Assembly (NCBI GenBank): GCA_026120185.1
Contig: JANUWF010001783.1
Span: 9,734,001-9,798,000, forward strand
Source: Voacanga thouarsii
Taxonomy: Eukaryota; Streptophyta; Magnoliopsida; Gentianales; Apocynaceae
DNA length: 64,000 bases
Reading direction: 5' to 3'
Part shown: in pieces, positions 1-26,573 of the stretch
How the letters are laid out: every line of letters starts with the position of its first letter
Position numbering within the stretch: the stretch's first letter is position 1
Notes under the pieces: generated by a model
Databases searched by the model: none
Seen by the model: only the letters and a program-made list of their open reading frames with translations
Told to the model about the DNA's origin: nothing
Translations under genes and position numbers: made by a program

Positions 1-565
1 ATCTAGTTATTATAATTGGAGATGTAAAGCTCAAAGGAAATTTGAAGCTTAAATTACATTATTTTCATGAGGTCATAGAATGATGAATTAAAACGTGTAA
101 AACTCTGGAACAAATAACAGGCCATAAATAAAAGTTCTTATAATATTAGTCTAAAACAGTCCATATGTTCTTACATATATCATGGCAAATAACATAAACT
201 ACTTAATTGAAGGCAATCATTCAAGCTGGATCTCTATATTCTTAACAATCTTCAAGAAGCAGGTCCTCAGCCTCTGAAATTGAATAGATGAAATTGGAAC
301 TTTTTTTTCTTTGATGGGGGCAGAACGTGAGCGTGAGGAGAGATAAATTGGGCGGTTTCTTCTCATTCAATGGATCTTCATCCTCATAGATTGTGTGTAA
401 GTAGCTAAATCCAAAAAATGACCTCTAAGTTGATATTTCCCTAGGGTAAACGTGGTCCCATGCCAGCAAAACCAGTCTGCCAAACCTTTTTTCTTGTCGA
501 AGTGTTATTTTCGGATCGTATTGCTTAACTAATATGTGCATATGGTAACAATTGAAGTTAATATC
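1..565. other. presumed ATM intron, left of copia-A
   Basis: No exon is recognisable here. The 5-bp target duplication of copia-A (561-565) shows that before that insertion this DNA was contiguous with 4,308 onward, which is ATM intron sequence. I therefore infer that it is the left part of the same ATM intron. The short open frames in it have no recognisable protein features. Confidence 0.5.
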
Positions 566-772
566 TGTAACAAAATATGAGAAATAGGATTCTGATTTTC
601 TTACTTCCATGATTGACTTTACATGGCATTATATAGTAGGTGACAAGAGGGAAAAAGATTACTGCCAAATCTAGACAGCTAACTAATAAAATCCCTACAT
701 TTAAGGGATCAAACTAATCTAATCATATCCCTTCATTTAAGTGATATGAAATTGATCTTTCTAATCTATGTA
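566..772 (-). repeat. copia-A left (3') LTR, truncated inside
   Basis: This matches the right LTR from TGTAACAAAATATG through the stretch ending CTAATCTATGTA, then similarity stops. It lacks about 45 bp present at the end of the right LTR. It carries the empty site (TATATAGTAGG, around 630-640) of the MITE that interrupts the right LTR. Confidence 0.8.
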
Positions 773-1199
773 AGAGAGACATAGCGAGATAGTGGATAAA
801 TTGGTCGTTTAGTGCATTCTCTAATAGCAATGGGAAGGCCTAAGTCATTAGTTGGGTTGTCAATGGAGGTTTCAACAGATTGTGCGTGTCAGTTTTGGAA
901 CAGCCCTTCTCCTTGAATACACTCGTGAGAACCTTGGAAAATTTTGATTACGCTAGTTGGGATAAGTAATGACTCCCTAATCTAACGAAAGCTAGTCCTA
1001 TAGCCTCGCTCATTGAGATCTCAATGTCATTAATTTAATGGTTCAAGAGTTCACTATTCCTACATGGAATAACCATATTTGAAAGGTTGTTAAGTTTTAG
1101 AAGTTAAGATATTCTTTCTATTTTTGGGGATTTTATTTTCCTGGAATGTTATGTCTCTTTTGTGTATAATGCGGAATTGTTTTACTGGTATTCCTTTGG

Positions 1200-1270
1200 G
1201 AATAAGATAATTAATTGGTCTTGTGAGCCAATGGAATTAATTAACTGATCTTGTGAGCCAGTGGGATCAA
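1200..1270. repeat. two-copy tandem repeat inside copia-A
   Basis: A unit of about 34 bp centred on CTTGTGAGCCA is repeated twice, each time flanked by AATTAATTAA-like sequence. It lies in the part of copia-A where pol coding sequence should be and has no coding features. Confidence 0.6.
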
Positions 1271-1984
1271 CTTTTGGAAAACGATACCTTGCCAAGCAAA
1301 CAGGAAAACAGTAGCCTTCAACTATGAACTTGAAAATATTCTTCCTAAACAATACTGCTGCATCTATTCCCTCATATCATGCAGGCCCTGATCGAGTCCT
1401 TCAGACATGGGAAATGGGTAAAACAATAACTGTTTCTGAAAACACTTGTAAATGGATAATAACTTCATCATGTACATTTAAATTAAATGAAGGATGCCAA
1501 GCCATTCATCCTCAAACATAGGAAGTTAACCTAGAATCTAGGGAAGACTTCTATCAATACATAACTATCTTCAATTAACCAGAATTTTCCTTGATACTAG
1601 ATTTGACATTTAAGTTGATCTTGTAAATATCTTAAAGAGTTTTTATGCCTATAAAAGCTACATTTTGCCAGCTAAAAGTTCAAGAAAAGATAAGTATGTT
1701 ATGATTAGTTGTGACTTAGGAGGTTAATATCATGAATTCAATTCATGTTTGTATCAGATCCACCAAAACCACGTTGCCTTTCCTATTTAATTTTGGTACC
1801 TTTTTTCTTTTTATTTCGTTTCCTTTCCCTTTTCTTTATGTGGCGACTAATCCTTTGTTAGTTTAGTGGCAGACTTACGTGATGACTCAGGTTCAGTAGC
1901 AGAATTAGGGGACTCGCTTGTGATTGAATAAAAAAACTCGGGTTTAGTGGGTTTAGCACCACGGGCTAGAACATGAGGAAGATC

Positions 1985-3559
1985 AAGAACTATCTTGCAT
2001 CATTGAAATCTCTCTCTGAAGAGAGGACTTGGAGAAAAAAGGTGTATTTTTAGCAAAGGTGATATCTTTTGAGATGTAAAATTTTTTAGAGGAAGGATGG
2101 TAGCGCTTTTATCCCTTTTGAGTGGATGAGTAACCAAGCAAGACACATTTGATTGTTTGGGGGTCTAGCTTGCTTCTATGTTGATTTTGGTCATAAATAA
2201 AGGCAGTACACCCAAATATCCCAAGTGTGAGACCATTAGAGGTTTAGAAATGAGGGTATAAACTATTAATAATATCTATGGGACTTTTGTTGTCTAACAC
2301 ATGCGAGGGAAGTCTATTTATCATGTATGTGGCAGTGAGAACAGCGTCTCCCCTATAGGGCTTAGGAACATTCCCTTGAAAGAGTAAAGCATGGGTGGTG
2401 TTGAGTAAATGTCTATTTTTCCTTTCAGCTACCCCATTTTGTTGAGGTGTGTTGACACATGATGAATCATGGATGATTCCTTGTGATTGAAAGTAGGGTG
2501 ATAAAATTTGGTTGAAGTAATCTCTAGCATTGTCTGTCCTAAATTTTTTATTTTAAACCCAAATTGGTTTTGAACCATTGAGTGGAAATTAGGTATAACA
2601 ATGCAAACATCATATTTTTGTTTAAGAAGAAAGAGCCATGTAATCCGAGTGCAATCAATCGAGGATACAAACCAACGATCCCCAAGAAACATTAGGGATA
2701 ATAGAAAGACATATGTCACTATGAATTAAATGGAAAGGATGAGAACTTTTGTTACTAATAGGAAAAGAGTATGTTTTGCCAATTCACAAATGTCACCATG
2801 AAACTTAGAGATATCTAATCCTTGACACAAATAAGGAAACATGATTTTTAAAATACTAAATGATTGATGACCTAGCCGGAAGTGATACAGCCAAATGGCA
2901 TCTTTATTCAAAGAACTGAGAAAAGAAGAGGATATATTACTCCTTTCCTTTTGAGATGATTCAAGGTAATGAAGGTTGCTTCTTTCCTTAGCTAGTCCAA
3001 TCCTCCTCCCCGAGCCCTATTCTTGACAAACACAATAAGAAGGGGAAAAAATAGCATAACGTTTAAGATTAGGTAAGCTTTTGAATGGAAACAAGGCTTG
3101 TTGATAGTTTTGTCACATGAAGGACACTTTTAAGGACAAGTGTAGGTGTGATATGAATATCTCCGGACCCTACAATGGTAGCTAAAGAACCATTGGCCAC
3201 TACAATTTTTCTATTACTTGGGCATGGGGTATAGGTGTGGAAGAGTTGAGATGTAAGAGTATATGGTCCGTGGCACCAGAGTCTATGACCCATGAGTCGG
3301 CATAAATTTTGCCTAAGGCATTCATGCAAAAAGAAAATGAAGATTTACCTGAAAGAGCCAAAGAACACGCTCTAGAAGGCTTCTCAAGAGATACCAACAA
3401 GCTTCTTAGTATCTCTATTTCTTCACTATTGAACACTCCTGTTGCGGAATTTTCCTCAATTTTAGGCTGCGTTCCATGGTTTCCCCACTCTTGACTTGGT
3501 GGTTTACCATTTAGCCGCCAGCATTTTGCTCTCACAACTTGTGTTTGGGAGGTTGACAT
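1985..3559 (-). pseudogene. copia-A gag-protease-integrase remnant
   Basis: Reading leftward on the minus strand: a short gag tail starting near 3,559 (with a CWRLNGKPP knuckle-like piece), the protease motif WVIDSGATDH near 3,275-3,305, a pre-integrase segment with WLYHFRLGHQSF near 2,860-2,900 and a C-E-L-A-K cluster near 2,790, then the integrase core with IDCTRITWLFLLKQK near 2,620-2,670 and VNTHLNKMG near 2,430-2,460. Integrase-like reading continues to about 1,985, including a YKCYHPSSKKFY-like tail. Frameshifts and stops separate the pieces. The same protease and pre-integrase lineage recurs in copia-D. Reverse transcriptase is absent. Confidence 0.8.
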
Positions 3560-3742
3560 GGCGAAGGAAAGATATTTGCAGCAATTAAGGCTGCCCAAAC
3601 AGGAAGTGTAGAAGGAAAAAATAAAGAGAAAATGACAGCAATGAAAGCTGAACAACGCAGCAATGAAGACTGCTTGAAATTGAAGACTGCAGCAATGAAG
3701 GCTGCTCAAGAGAGAAGAGGAAGAAGAATCCTAGAAAGCCTA

Positions 3743-3756
3743 GGGCTCTGATACCA
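3743..3756 (-). other. copia-A primer-binding site
   Basis: On the minus strand the bases directly after the 5' LTR read TGGTATCAGAGCCC, complementary to the 3' end of plant initiator tRNA-Met, the usual primer of Ty1/copia elements. This fixes both the LTR edge and the orientation. Confidence 0.85.
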
Positions 3757-4302
3757 TGTAACAAAATATGAGGAAAAGGATTCTGATTTTGTTACTTCCA
3801 TGATTGACTTTATACGGTATTATATACTCCCTTTGTCCCACTAAAATTGATAATGGTTGACTTGGCACGAGATTTTATGCAAAAGTAAAAATTAGAATAT
3901 AATAATAATAGAGTATAATATAGTATAATAAAAGTAAGAAATATGTGGGCCCCACAATACTTTATGTCAAATTTAAGTATATAAAAATAATATATGTGAG
4001 ATATATTGATTATTTTATAATAAATTATATAGTAAAAACTTTCCTTTTAAGGAAAGTGTCAAATTTTTTGGGATAGTCTAAAATAATAAGTAGGTCAATT
4101 TTGTTGGGACAGAGGGAGTAGTAGGTTACAAGAGGGAAAAAGATTACTCCTAAATCTAGATAGCTATCTAATCAAATTCCTCCATTTAAGGGATCAAACT
4201 AATCTAAACATATCCTTTCATTTAAGGGATTTGAAATTGATCTTCCTAATCTATTTACAACTCATTAGCCTAATTAATTTACAGCTCATTTACATCTTGA
4301 CA
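3757..4302 (-). repeat. copia-A right (5') LTR, interrupted by a MITE
   Basis: The LTR begins (plus-strand view) TGTAACAAAATATG and ends CATCTTGACA just before the target duplication ATATC. Without the 292-bp MITE and its duplicated TA it is about 252 bp long. Confidence 0.82.
3827..4118. mobile_element. Stowaway-type (Tc1/mariner) MITE
   Basis: Terminal inverted repeats start CTCCCTTTGTCCCA and end TGGGACAGAGGGAG-like (seen as GTTGGGACAGAGGGAG), flanked by the TA dinucleotide duplication (3,825-3,826 and 4,119-4,120). The CTCCCT..GTCCC terminus plus TA target is diagnostic of plant Stowaway MITEs. It is about 292 bp, AT-rich inside, with no coding capacity. The uninterrupted sister LTR of copia-A preserves the pre-insertion site. 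Confidence 0.88.
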
Positions 4303-4516
4303 ATATCTATTGATTCTCATTGCCACAAAATGTCTAGGAGACATAATTCTGTCTTTGGATGTTTGGTGCTGCTTGTGTTAAAATTGAATTTGATTGGGAA
4401 AGAATACTTGATTATCTGGTGGAATTGAGAATAAGCAAAGCCAGCCTATATTATAGTATTGCTTGCTTCTTGTGGTTTTTCACTTTCCTGTTGACTTTCT
4501 GTTTGTTGGTAAACAG

Positions 4517-20005
<15,489 letters not shown>

Positions 20006-21016
20006 AAACCTTCAATGCGCATTCGGGGTAACTCTTCGCCAGTTTTTTGTGTTCATATACAGTACTTCGGATGAGTTTTTTTGTATATACGAGACTTTGT
20101 ATACAGATAGTTCGTTTCAATAGCCTGTGCTGCTCTTTTGTAACGTATACGTACATATGCACAGTAATTGTATAGGATTGATATCTAATATTCAGCAGAG
20201 TATAGATGCTCTTGATGCTTCCATCTATTCTGAATATTCGTCTGTTCCACTTGGACATCTCTTGAGATTTTCTCCAAGCTTGGACAGCCTTTCTGGGCTT
20301 TGAAAGCATTTCACAGTAAAGGAAATGGAAAACAAACTTATATATCCTACCCTTTTACATCTAAAGAAAAACTAAACGAGTTGAAATATCTTAACTACTT
20401 AGGTCCTCTAGTGAAGATATGGTGGCCCAGCCCACCACTGGACCAAGTTGGCCAAACCTATCGTGAGCAGGCGGGTGAACCAGATTAGGTAAGTTTGAGC
20501 TTCTGGCATGTCTACAACAATCGTTTTAGATGCTACGAAGCTCCTTGTTTCCCAAGTTATTAGGTGCAAGGTGTTAGGATAAGGTTTTTTGAACTTTTTA
20601 TTAGGTGCAAAGGAGTTTTAATTTGTAATGAGAAGATTTTTTTTTTTTTTATTTAGCATGAAAGTTTTTATATTAAAGAAATTTTACACTATTATAAATG
20701 AGGAAATAAGATAAGTATGTGTCTCATGAAAGCAAGTTTTTTAACTACTGTAATATAGTGGTTTAGAATTTGATAATTCAATTTGAATATTTTAAAGTTA
20801 ATTAATTATTTATTTACTTAATTAAATGCATTTAATAACATTTATTTAAGTACTTAATTATTACTTCACAATGTTTGCTAACTTTATCATATTTTTAACT
20901 TTTTATTAAGGTTGTATTTAGATAAGATTGGATTAAGATGAATTAGTTAAAATTTAATAAAATGTTATTAAATAGGAATAAATATAAAGTTTAAGAGAGA
21001 AAGAAAATATGATATG
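20006..21016. other. ATM 3' flank and intergenic
   Basis: ATM 3' untranslated region, then AT-rich DNA with a poly-T run at about 20,638-20,650. A small frame at 20,300-20,488 shows no recognisable features. I see no gene. Confidence 0.6.
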
Positions 21017-21300
21017 TGTTATGAATATATTAGTGGAAACTCCACTAATTATGGATTTGTATGGATGTCCACCATTTAGTGAAAACACTACTAATTAAAA
21101 TTAGTGGAAGATGATATATTTCACTAATTAAAAGCTCTATAAATAGAATTATTTTCTAAGCTTGAAATACACCATCATTTTGTGAAAGAATTGTGAGAAA
21201 AAGAAAGAGAGAAGTTTAACGAAATTCTTTTGCAAAAATAGTTAGAGTTTTCTTAGTGTGTAGTGTGTAGATTTTATTCTAACACTATCCAAATTTTATA
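21017..21300 (+). repeat. copia-C left (5') LTR
   Basis: About 284 bp. It contains repeated short palindromes built from TTAGTGGAA (for example TAGTGGAAACTCCACTA near 21,032-21,048), a TATA-like CTCTATAAATAGA near 21,135-21,147 that is a likely promoter, and a purine-rich leader. The sequence after it, ACACGTTATCAGTATGAG, sits where the primer-binding site should be. Confidence 0.85.
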
Positions 21301-21367
21301 ACACGTTATCAGTATGAGTCTCTACCGTTATCAAAGTCAGAAGACAGGTACGCATTTATTAATCCCT

Positions 21368-22280
21368 ATGGCTAATCTTACTAAACTTGAATTTGTAACC
21401 TTTAATATTTCTGGGAAAAATTATATGTCATGGGTTCTCGATACAACAATGCATCTAAATGTTGAAAAAAAATGATTTGACCACTTAAAGATGGTCGTAC
21501 TACTAAGTGTACGGTATAAATGATTGCACCTGAAGTTGCAAGATTTTAAAACCGTGAATGAATATAGTTCCGCGATGTATAAAATTACCTCTCAGTTAAA
21601 ATTATGTGGAGAAAAAGTTACTGATGAAGATATGCTGTAGAAAACATCCTCCACCTTTCATGCCTCGAATATTGTCCTGCAGCAACAATATCGCAAAAAA
21701 TGGTATACAAAATTTATAGATTTAATTACTGTCCTCCTCATTACAGAGAAAAATAATGAGTTATTATTGAAATCATGAAGCCAGACCAACTGGCTCAACA
21801 GCACTCTCAGAAGTGAATGCTATTGGCTCCAGCAGAAGCCATCGTTATAATCGTGGTCGTAGCCGTGGTCGTGGTTATGGTCATGAACACGTTCGATATT
21901 TCCCTTATCACAGTCATAATCAAGTTGTGAGAAATACCAGCCACCTGAAGTGGAACAGAAAAGATCACAAGGAAAAAGAAAAAGAAATGGAAGAAAAGCA
22001 TGAGAATACATGTTATATATGTGGCATGAAAGGTCATTGGTCACGTAACTGTCGTACGGCCAAGCACTTAGTGGAGTTATATCAAACTTCACTGAAAAAG
22101 AATAATAAAAATGTTGAAGCAAATTTTTCTCAACATCCAGCGAATGATGCTGAGGATGATGATATTGATCCTAAATATCTTAATACCAATATTACCCATA
22201 TGGATGTATCGGATTTTTTTAAACACCCAGGCGGTAGGATAGACCATTTAATTAGTGATAGTAGTGTTCAGAAAAATTAA
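21368..22280 (+). pseudogene. copia-C gag
   Basis: Begins at ATG 21,368 with a copia gag N-terminus (LEFVTFNISGKNYMSWVLD). It breaks with stops near 21,475-21,545, where about 70-80 codons appear deleted, and resumes at LQDFKTVNEYSSAMYKITSQ near 21,537. The C-terminal half is open from 21,813 and carries an arginine/histidine-rich stretch and the CCHC zinc knuckle CYICGMKGHWSRNC near 22,011-22,052, which binds RNA in the virus-like particle. Confidence 0.85.
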
Positions 22281-22333
22281 TGCCTCACCCTAATATATTT
22301 GACTTTTCATTATATTCTAATAATATTTACATT

Positions 22334-22370
<37 letters not shown>
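22334..22370. repeat. (TG)n(TA)n microsatellite
   Basis: A short TG run followed by about 14 TA repeats, between gag and the protease motif of copia-C. It may have expanded after the element died. Confidence 0.9.
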
Positions 22371-22374
<4 letters not shown>

Positions 22375-22377
22375 CAG

Positions 22378-25300
22378 ATGGTTGTTGTTAATAATGATGT
22401 ATGTATTATTGATAGTGGAACTACACACACCATACTAAAAAATGAGAAATATTTTTCTGATCTCAAAATTAAAGAAATAAATATTTATATAATAAATGAT
22501 AGTACAAATGTGATTAAAGGCTTCGAAAGAGCTAGTATATTGTTACCTGAAGAAACAATAATTACTATTGATAAGACATTATTTTTCTCAAAATTCAGAA
22601 TAAATTTATTGAGTTTTAAAGATATTCGCAGAAATGGGTATCATGTTGAGACAAATGAGGAAAATGGTATTGAACATTTTTATATTACTCAAATTAATTT
22701 GGGTAAGAAATCTGTACTAGAAAAACTGTCGTCTTTTTCTACTGGTCTATATTTTGCAAAAATACATACAATTGAAATTTATCATCTCGTAAACCAGAAG
22801 TTTACTGATCCTACTACTTTTAACATTTGGCATAACCGGTTAGGTCATTTGGGATCTACCATGATAAGAAGAATAATTGAAAATACACATGGTCATCTAT
22901 TGAAAAATAAAAAGATATTAACATTTGAAAAATTCTCATGTACTGTATGTTCCTTAAGAAAATTAATTGTTAGACCATCACTAGTAAAAGTAGGAATTGA
23001 AAGTCTTACATTTCTTGAACGGATTCACAGAGACATTTGTGGACCTATTGATCCACTATGTGGACCATTCAAATATTTTATGGTCTTAATTGATGCATCA
23101 TCTCAATGGTCACATGTGTGTTTATTATTTACTCTCAATCTGGCGTTTGCGAGATTACTTGCTCAAATAATTAAATTACGAGCATAATTTCCTAATCATC
23201 ACATTAAAAATATCGGTTTGGATAATACTGGTGAATTTTCATCATATGATTTTGATGTATATTGCATGTCAATTGGGATTAATGTTGAATATCATGTAGC
23301 TCATGTTCATACACAAAATGGTCTTGCTGAATCTTTTATTAAAAGATTACAATTAATTGCTAAACCATTATTAATGAAAATAAATCTCCCAACATCTACC
23401 TGGGGACATGCTATTTTACATGTTGCAGCACTTGTACGTATAAGGCTAACTAGTTATCATGAATTCTCTCCTTTACAATTGACTTTTAGTTCAAAACCAA
23501 ATATTACTCATTTAAGAATTTTTGGGTGTTCTGTATATGCTCCAATTGCACCAAACCAACGTACAAAGATAGGTCCTCAAAGAAGAAAAGGGATATACGT
23601 TGGATATGATTCTCCCTCTATTATCAGGTATATTGAACTCCTGACAGAAGATGTATTTACAGCAAGATTTGCTGATTGTCATTTTGATGAATCATTTTCC
23701 CTAAATTAGGGGGAGAACATAAATAGCATAAAAAAGATCTTGCTTGGACAATATCATTAAATTATCTTGATCCGTACACAAGCGCATGTGAACTTGAAGT
23801 TCAAAAGATAATTTATTTGCAAAGTATTGCAAATCAAATGCCAAATGCTTTTGTTGACTCTAGAAGAGTTGCAAAATCGCATATTCCAGTTATAAATACT
23901 TCTATTCGAATTGAAGTTCCAATAGAATAAAATATTATACCTATAGCTACTGAGTCAAAAGCATGCCAGAAGCATGGCCGACCTCTTGGTTCTAAAGATA
24001 AAAATCCTCGAAAGAAGAGAGGATTAATGGTCCAGATGATCATATTAAAGTAAAGAATGATAAAGACCAAGAGAAAACTTATGACAAAGAACCAGACATA
24101 AATGAAAGTAACACTGAAATTTCTATCCATTATACCACTTCCGGTAAAAGTTGGAATCGGATAGAAACAATTATTGATCATATGTTTGCATATAATATCT
24201 CTTGATGTTATATAGGATAGTGATGATCCTGAACCAATATCAGTTGATGAATGTCGGCATAAAAAAGATTGGCTGCAATGGAAATATGCGATTCAATCGG
24301 AGTTAAATGCATTGACAAAACGTGAAGTCTTCGGACCTGCAGTCCGAACACCAGAAGGTGTAAAACCTGTTGGCTACAAATGGATATTTGTGCGAAATCG
24401 CAATGAAAATAGTGAAATCGTTCGATATAAAGCGCGATTAGTAGTCCAAGGTTTTTCACAAAGACCAGGTATTGATTATGATGAAACTTATTCTCCTGTT
24501 GTTGATGCTATTACACTCCGATATCTTATCAGTTTGGCAGTACATAAAAAGATAGATATGCGTCTATTAGATGTTGTCACTGCTTACTTATATGGAAATT
24601 TAGAAAATGATGTTTACATGAAAATCTCCACAGGATTTCATATGCCTGAAGCATATAAACATTATCCTCGTGAAAATTACTCCATCAAGTTGTAGAAATT
24701 ATTATATGACCTAAAGCAATCTGGGCGTATGTGGTTCAATCGTCTTAGTGAATATTTATTGAAAGCGGGATTTAAAAATGACCAAGTATGTCCATGTGTT
24801 TTTATTAAGAAAACTGGTTCTAAATTTATGATATTAGTTATATATGGTGATGATATTAATTTTATTGGAATTCCTAAAGAGTTCCAAGAAACAATTGATT
24901 ATTTAAAAAGAGAATTCGAAATCAAGGATTTTGGTAAAATTAAATTTTGCCTTGATTTACAAATTGAACATTTGGAAAGTGGAACATTTATTCATCAATC
25001 AATATATACAGCAAAAGTTCTAAAAAGATTTTACATGGATAAAGCACGTCCATTGAGTATTCCAATGATCGTTCGGTCATTAGATGTGAATAAAGATCAT
25101 TTCCGACCTCAAGAAGATGATGAAGAACTCCTTGATCCTGAAGTACCATATCTCAGTACAATTGGTACATTAATGTATCTTGCTAATAATACATGACCTA
25201 ATATTACTTTTGCTATCAATTTATTATCAAGATTTAGTTCATCACCAACACGACGATATTGGAATGGAATTAAACAAGTCATTCGATATCTCCAAAGTAC

Positions 25301-25860
25301 AATAGATCTCGGATTATTTTATTCAAATAAAATCAGCCCAACATTGATAGGTTATGCAGATACTGGTTATTTATCTAATTCACATAAAGTATGTTCTCAA
25401 ACGGGCTATCTCTTTACATGTGCAAATATTGCTATATCATAGTGTTCTACAAAACAATTTATAACAGCTATTTCTTCAAATCATGCTGAAATTATAGCCA
25501 TTCATGAAGCAAGTCGAAAATGTGTATGGTTAAGATCAATGATTCACTATATCCAAGAAAATTGTGGATTATCATCTATTAGAGATATTTCAACTCCTCT
25601 TTATGAAGACAATACAGCTTATATAGCTCAATTACGAGGAGGATATATTAAAGGAGATCGGACAATATATTTCACCAAAATTCTTCTTTACTCATGAACT
25701 CCAGAAGAAATGTGAAATTGATGTGTTACAAATTCGGTCATGTGACAATCTCGCAGATTTTTTCACGAAAATTTTACCGACTGCAACATTTGAGAAGTTG
25801 AGATATAAAATTAGTATGTGTCGGTTCAAAGATTTAAAAGAATCATTTCATCAGGGGGAG
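22378..25860 (+). pseudogene. copia-C pol (protease, integrase, RT, RNase H)
   Basis: Protease motif IIDSGTTHTI near 22,405-22,435. Pre-integrase with WHNRLGHLGS near 22,829-22,858 and paired cysteines in CTVCSLRKL near 22,939-22,965. Integrase core with RIHRDICGPID, DNTGEFSSYD and NGLAESF. Reverse transcriptase from about 24,360 (GYKWIFVRNR, YKARLVVQGFSQ, LDVVTAYLYGN) with VIYGDDINFIG, so the catalytic Tyr-X-Asp-Asp reads YGDD instead of the usual YVDD. RNase H pieces include GYADTGYLS, HAEIIAIHEASR and LYEDNTAYIAQL. Stops fall at about 23,185, 24,693 and 25,194, with several more beyond 25,440. Confidence 0.9.
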
Positions 25861-25988
25861 TAATAAATAGACATATAGAATAGTGTACTATTTTTCTTTC
25901 ACTAGATTTTTTTTCCCACTAAGTTTTTTTCTAGTAAGGTTTTAACGAGACATATTCTTTATATAATGAATGGACATCCAAGGGGGAG

Positions 25989-26324
25989 TGTTATGAATAT
26001 ATTAGTGGAAGTTCCACTAATTATGGATTTATGTGAACTATTATGGAATTAGTGAAAGTTTCACTAATTATGAATTTTTATGGATGTCCACTATTTAGTA
26101 GAGACACTACTAATTAAGATTAGTGGAAGATGATGTATTCCACTAACTAAGAGCTCTATAAATAGAGTTATTTTCTAAACTTGAAATACACCATCATTTT
26201 GTAAAAAAATTGTGAGAAAATTGTGAGAAAAAGAAAGAGATAAGTTTGAAGAAATTCTTGTGCAAAAATAATTAGAGTTTTCTTAGTGTGTAAATTTTAT
26301 TCTAACACTACCCAAATTTTATAA
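25989..26324 (+). repeat. copia-C right (3') LTR
   Basis: About 336 bp, roughly 50 bp longer than its partner. The extra length is a second copy of the palindromic unit (TTAGTGAAAGTTTCACTAA near 26,049-26,067), and a second GAAAATTGTGAGAAA repeat near 26,205-26,230. Confidence 0.85.
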
Positions 26325-26542
26325 ATATATGATAATTTTTTAGAAACAAAAATTATTTAAATTAATATTATTTTAAATTAAAGTTTTTGTTTAGATTAAG
26401 AAGAATTTTTTCTCAAATATAGCAAAATGGGCCCCTTAGTGTAGCAACCCTTCAAAGCAACCATGTTTTTAATTTCAAATCTTTTGTTTATATGTACTCC
26501 CATCTTATTACCTCAATATACTTTTTTGAATACATAAGCTGG

Positions 26543-26573
<31 letters not shown>

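Larger units (their letters stand above)
566..4302 (-). mobile_element. copia-A: Ty1/copia LTR retrotransposon, antisense in an ATM intron
   Basis: The element runs TG...CA between two copies of the target duplication ATATC (561-565 and 4,303-4,307). On the minus strand the order is right LTR, primer-binding site, short gag remnant, protease, integrase, then decayed sequence, left LTR. Reverse transcriptase and RNase H are not recognisable: 776-1,980 holds no polyprotein similarity I can see. The left LTR aligns to the right one only up to about 772, so the element lost the inner end of one LTR plus the pol 3' half by deletion. It cannot move by itself. Orientation is opposite to the ATM gene. 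Confidence 0.85.
21017..26324 (+). mobile_element. copia-C: degenerate full-length Ty1/copia element
   Basis: Left LTR 21,017-21,300, right LTR 25,989-26,324, both starting TGTTATGAATATATTAG and ending CCAAATTTTATA. Between them, in the plus direction: gag with zinc knuckle, protease, integrase, reverse transcriptase and RNase H, then the polypurine tract AAGGGGGAG just before the right LTR. The pol frame is cut by about ten stops or frameshifts and gag has lost an internal piece. No exact target duplication is visible (left flank ATATG, right flank ATATA). It is old and immobile. Confidence 0.92.

Noticed and set aside
1324..1521. 65-codon plus-strand frame inside copia-A
   Set aside because: Reading shows no ATM, transposon or other known motif, and no splice context fits it as an ATM exon.
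26325..26330. Target duplication of copia-C
   Set aside because: The flanks ATATG and ATATA differ and lie in simple AT-rich sequence, so the match is not convincing.
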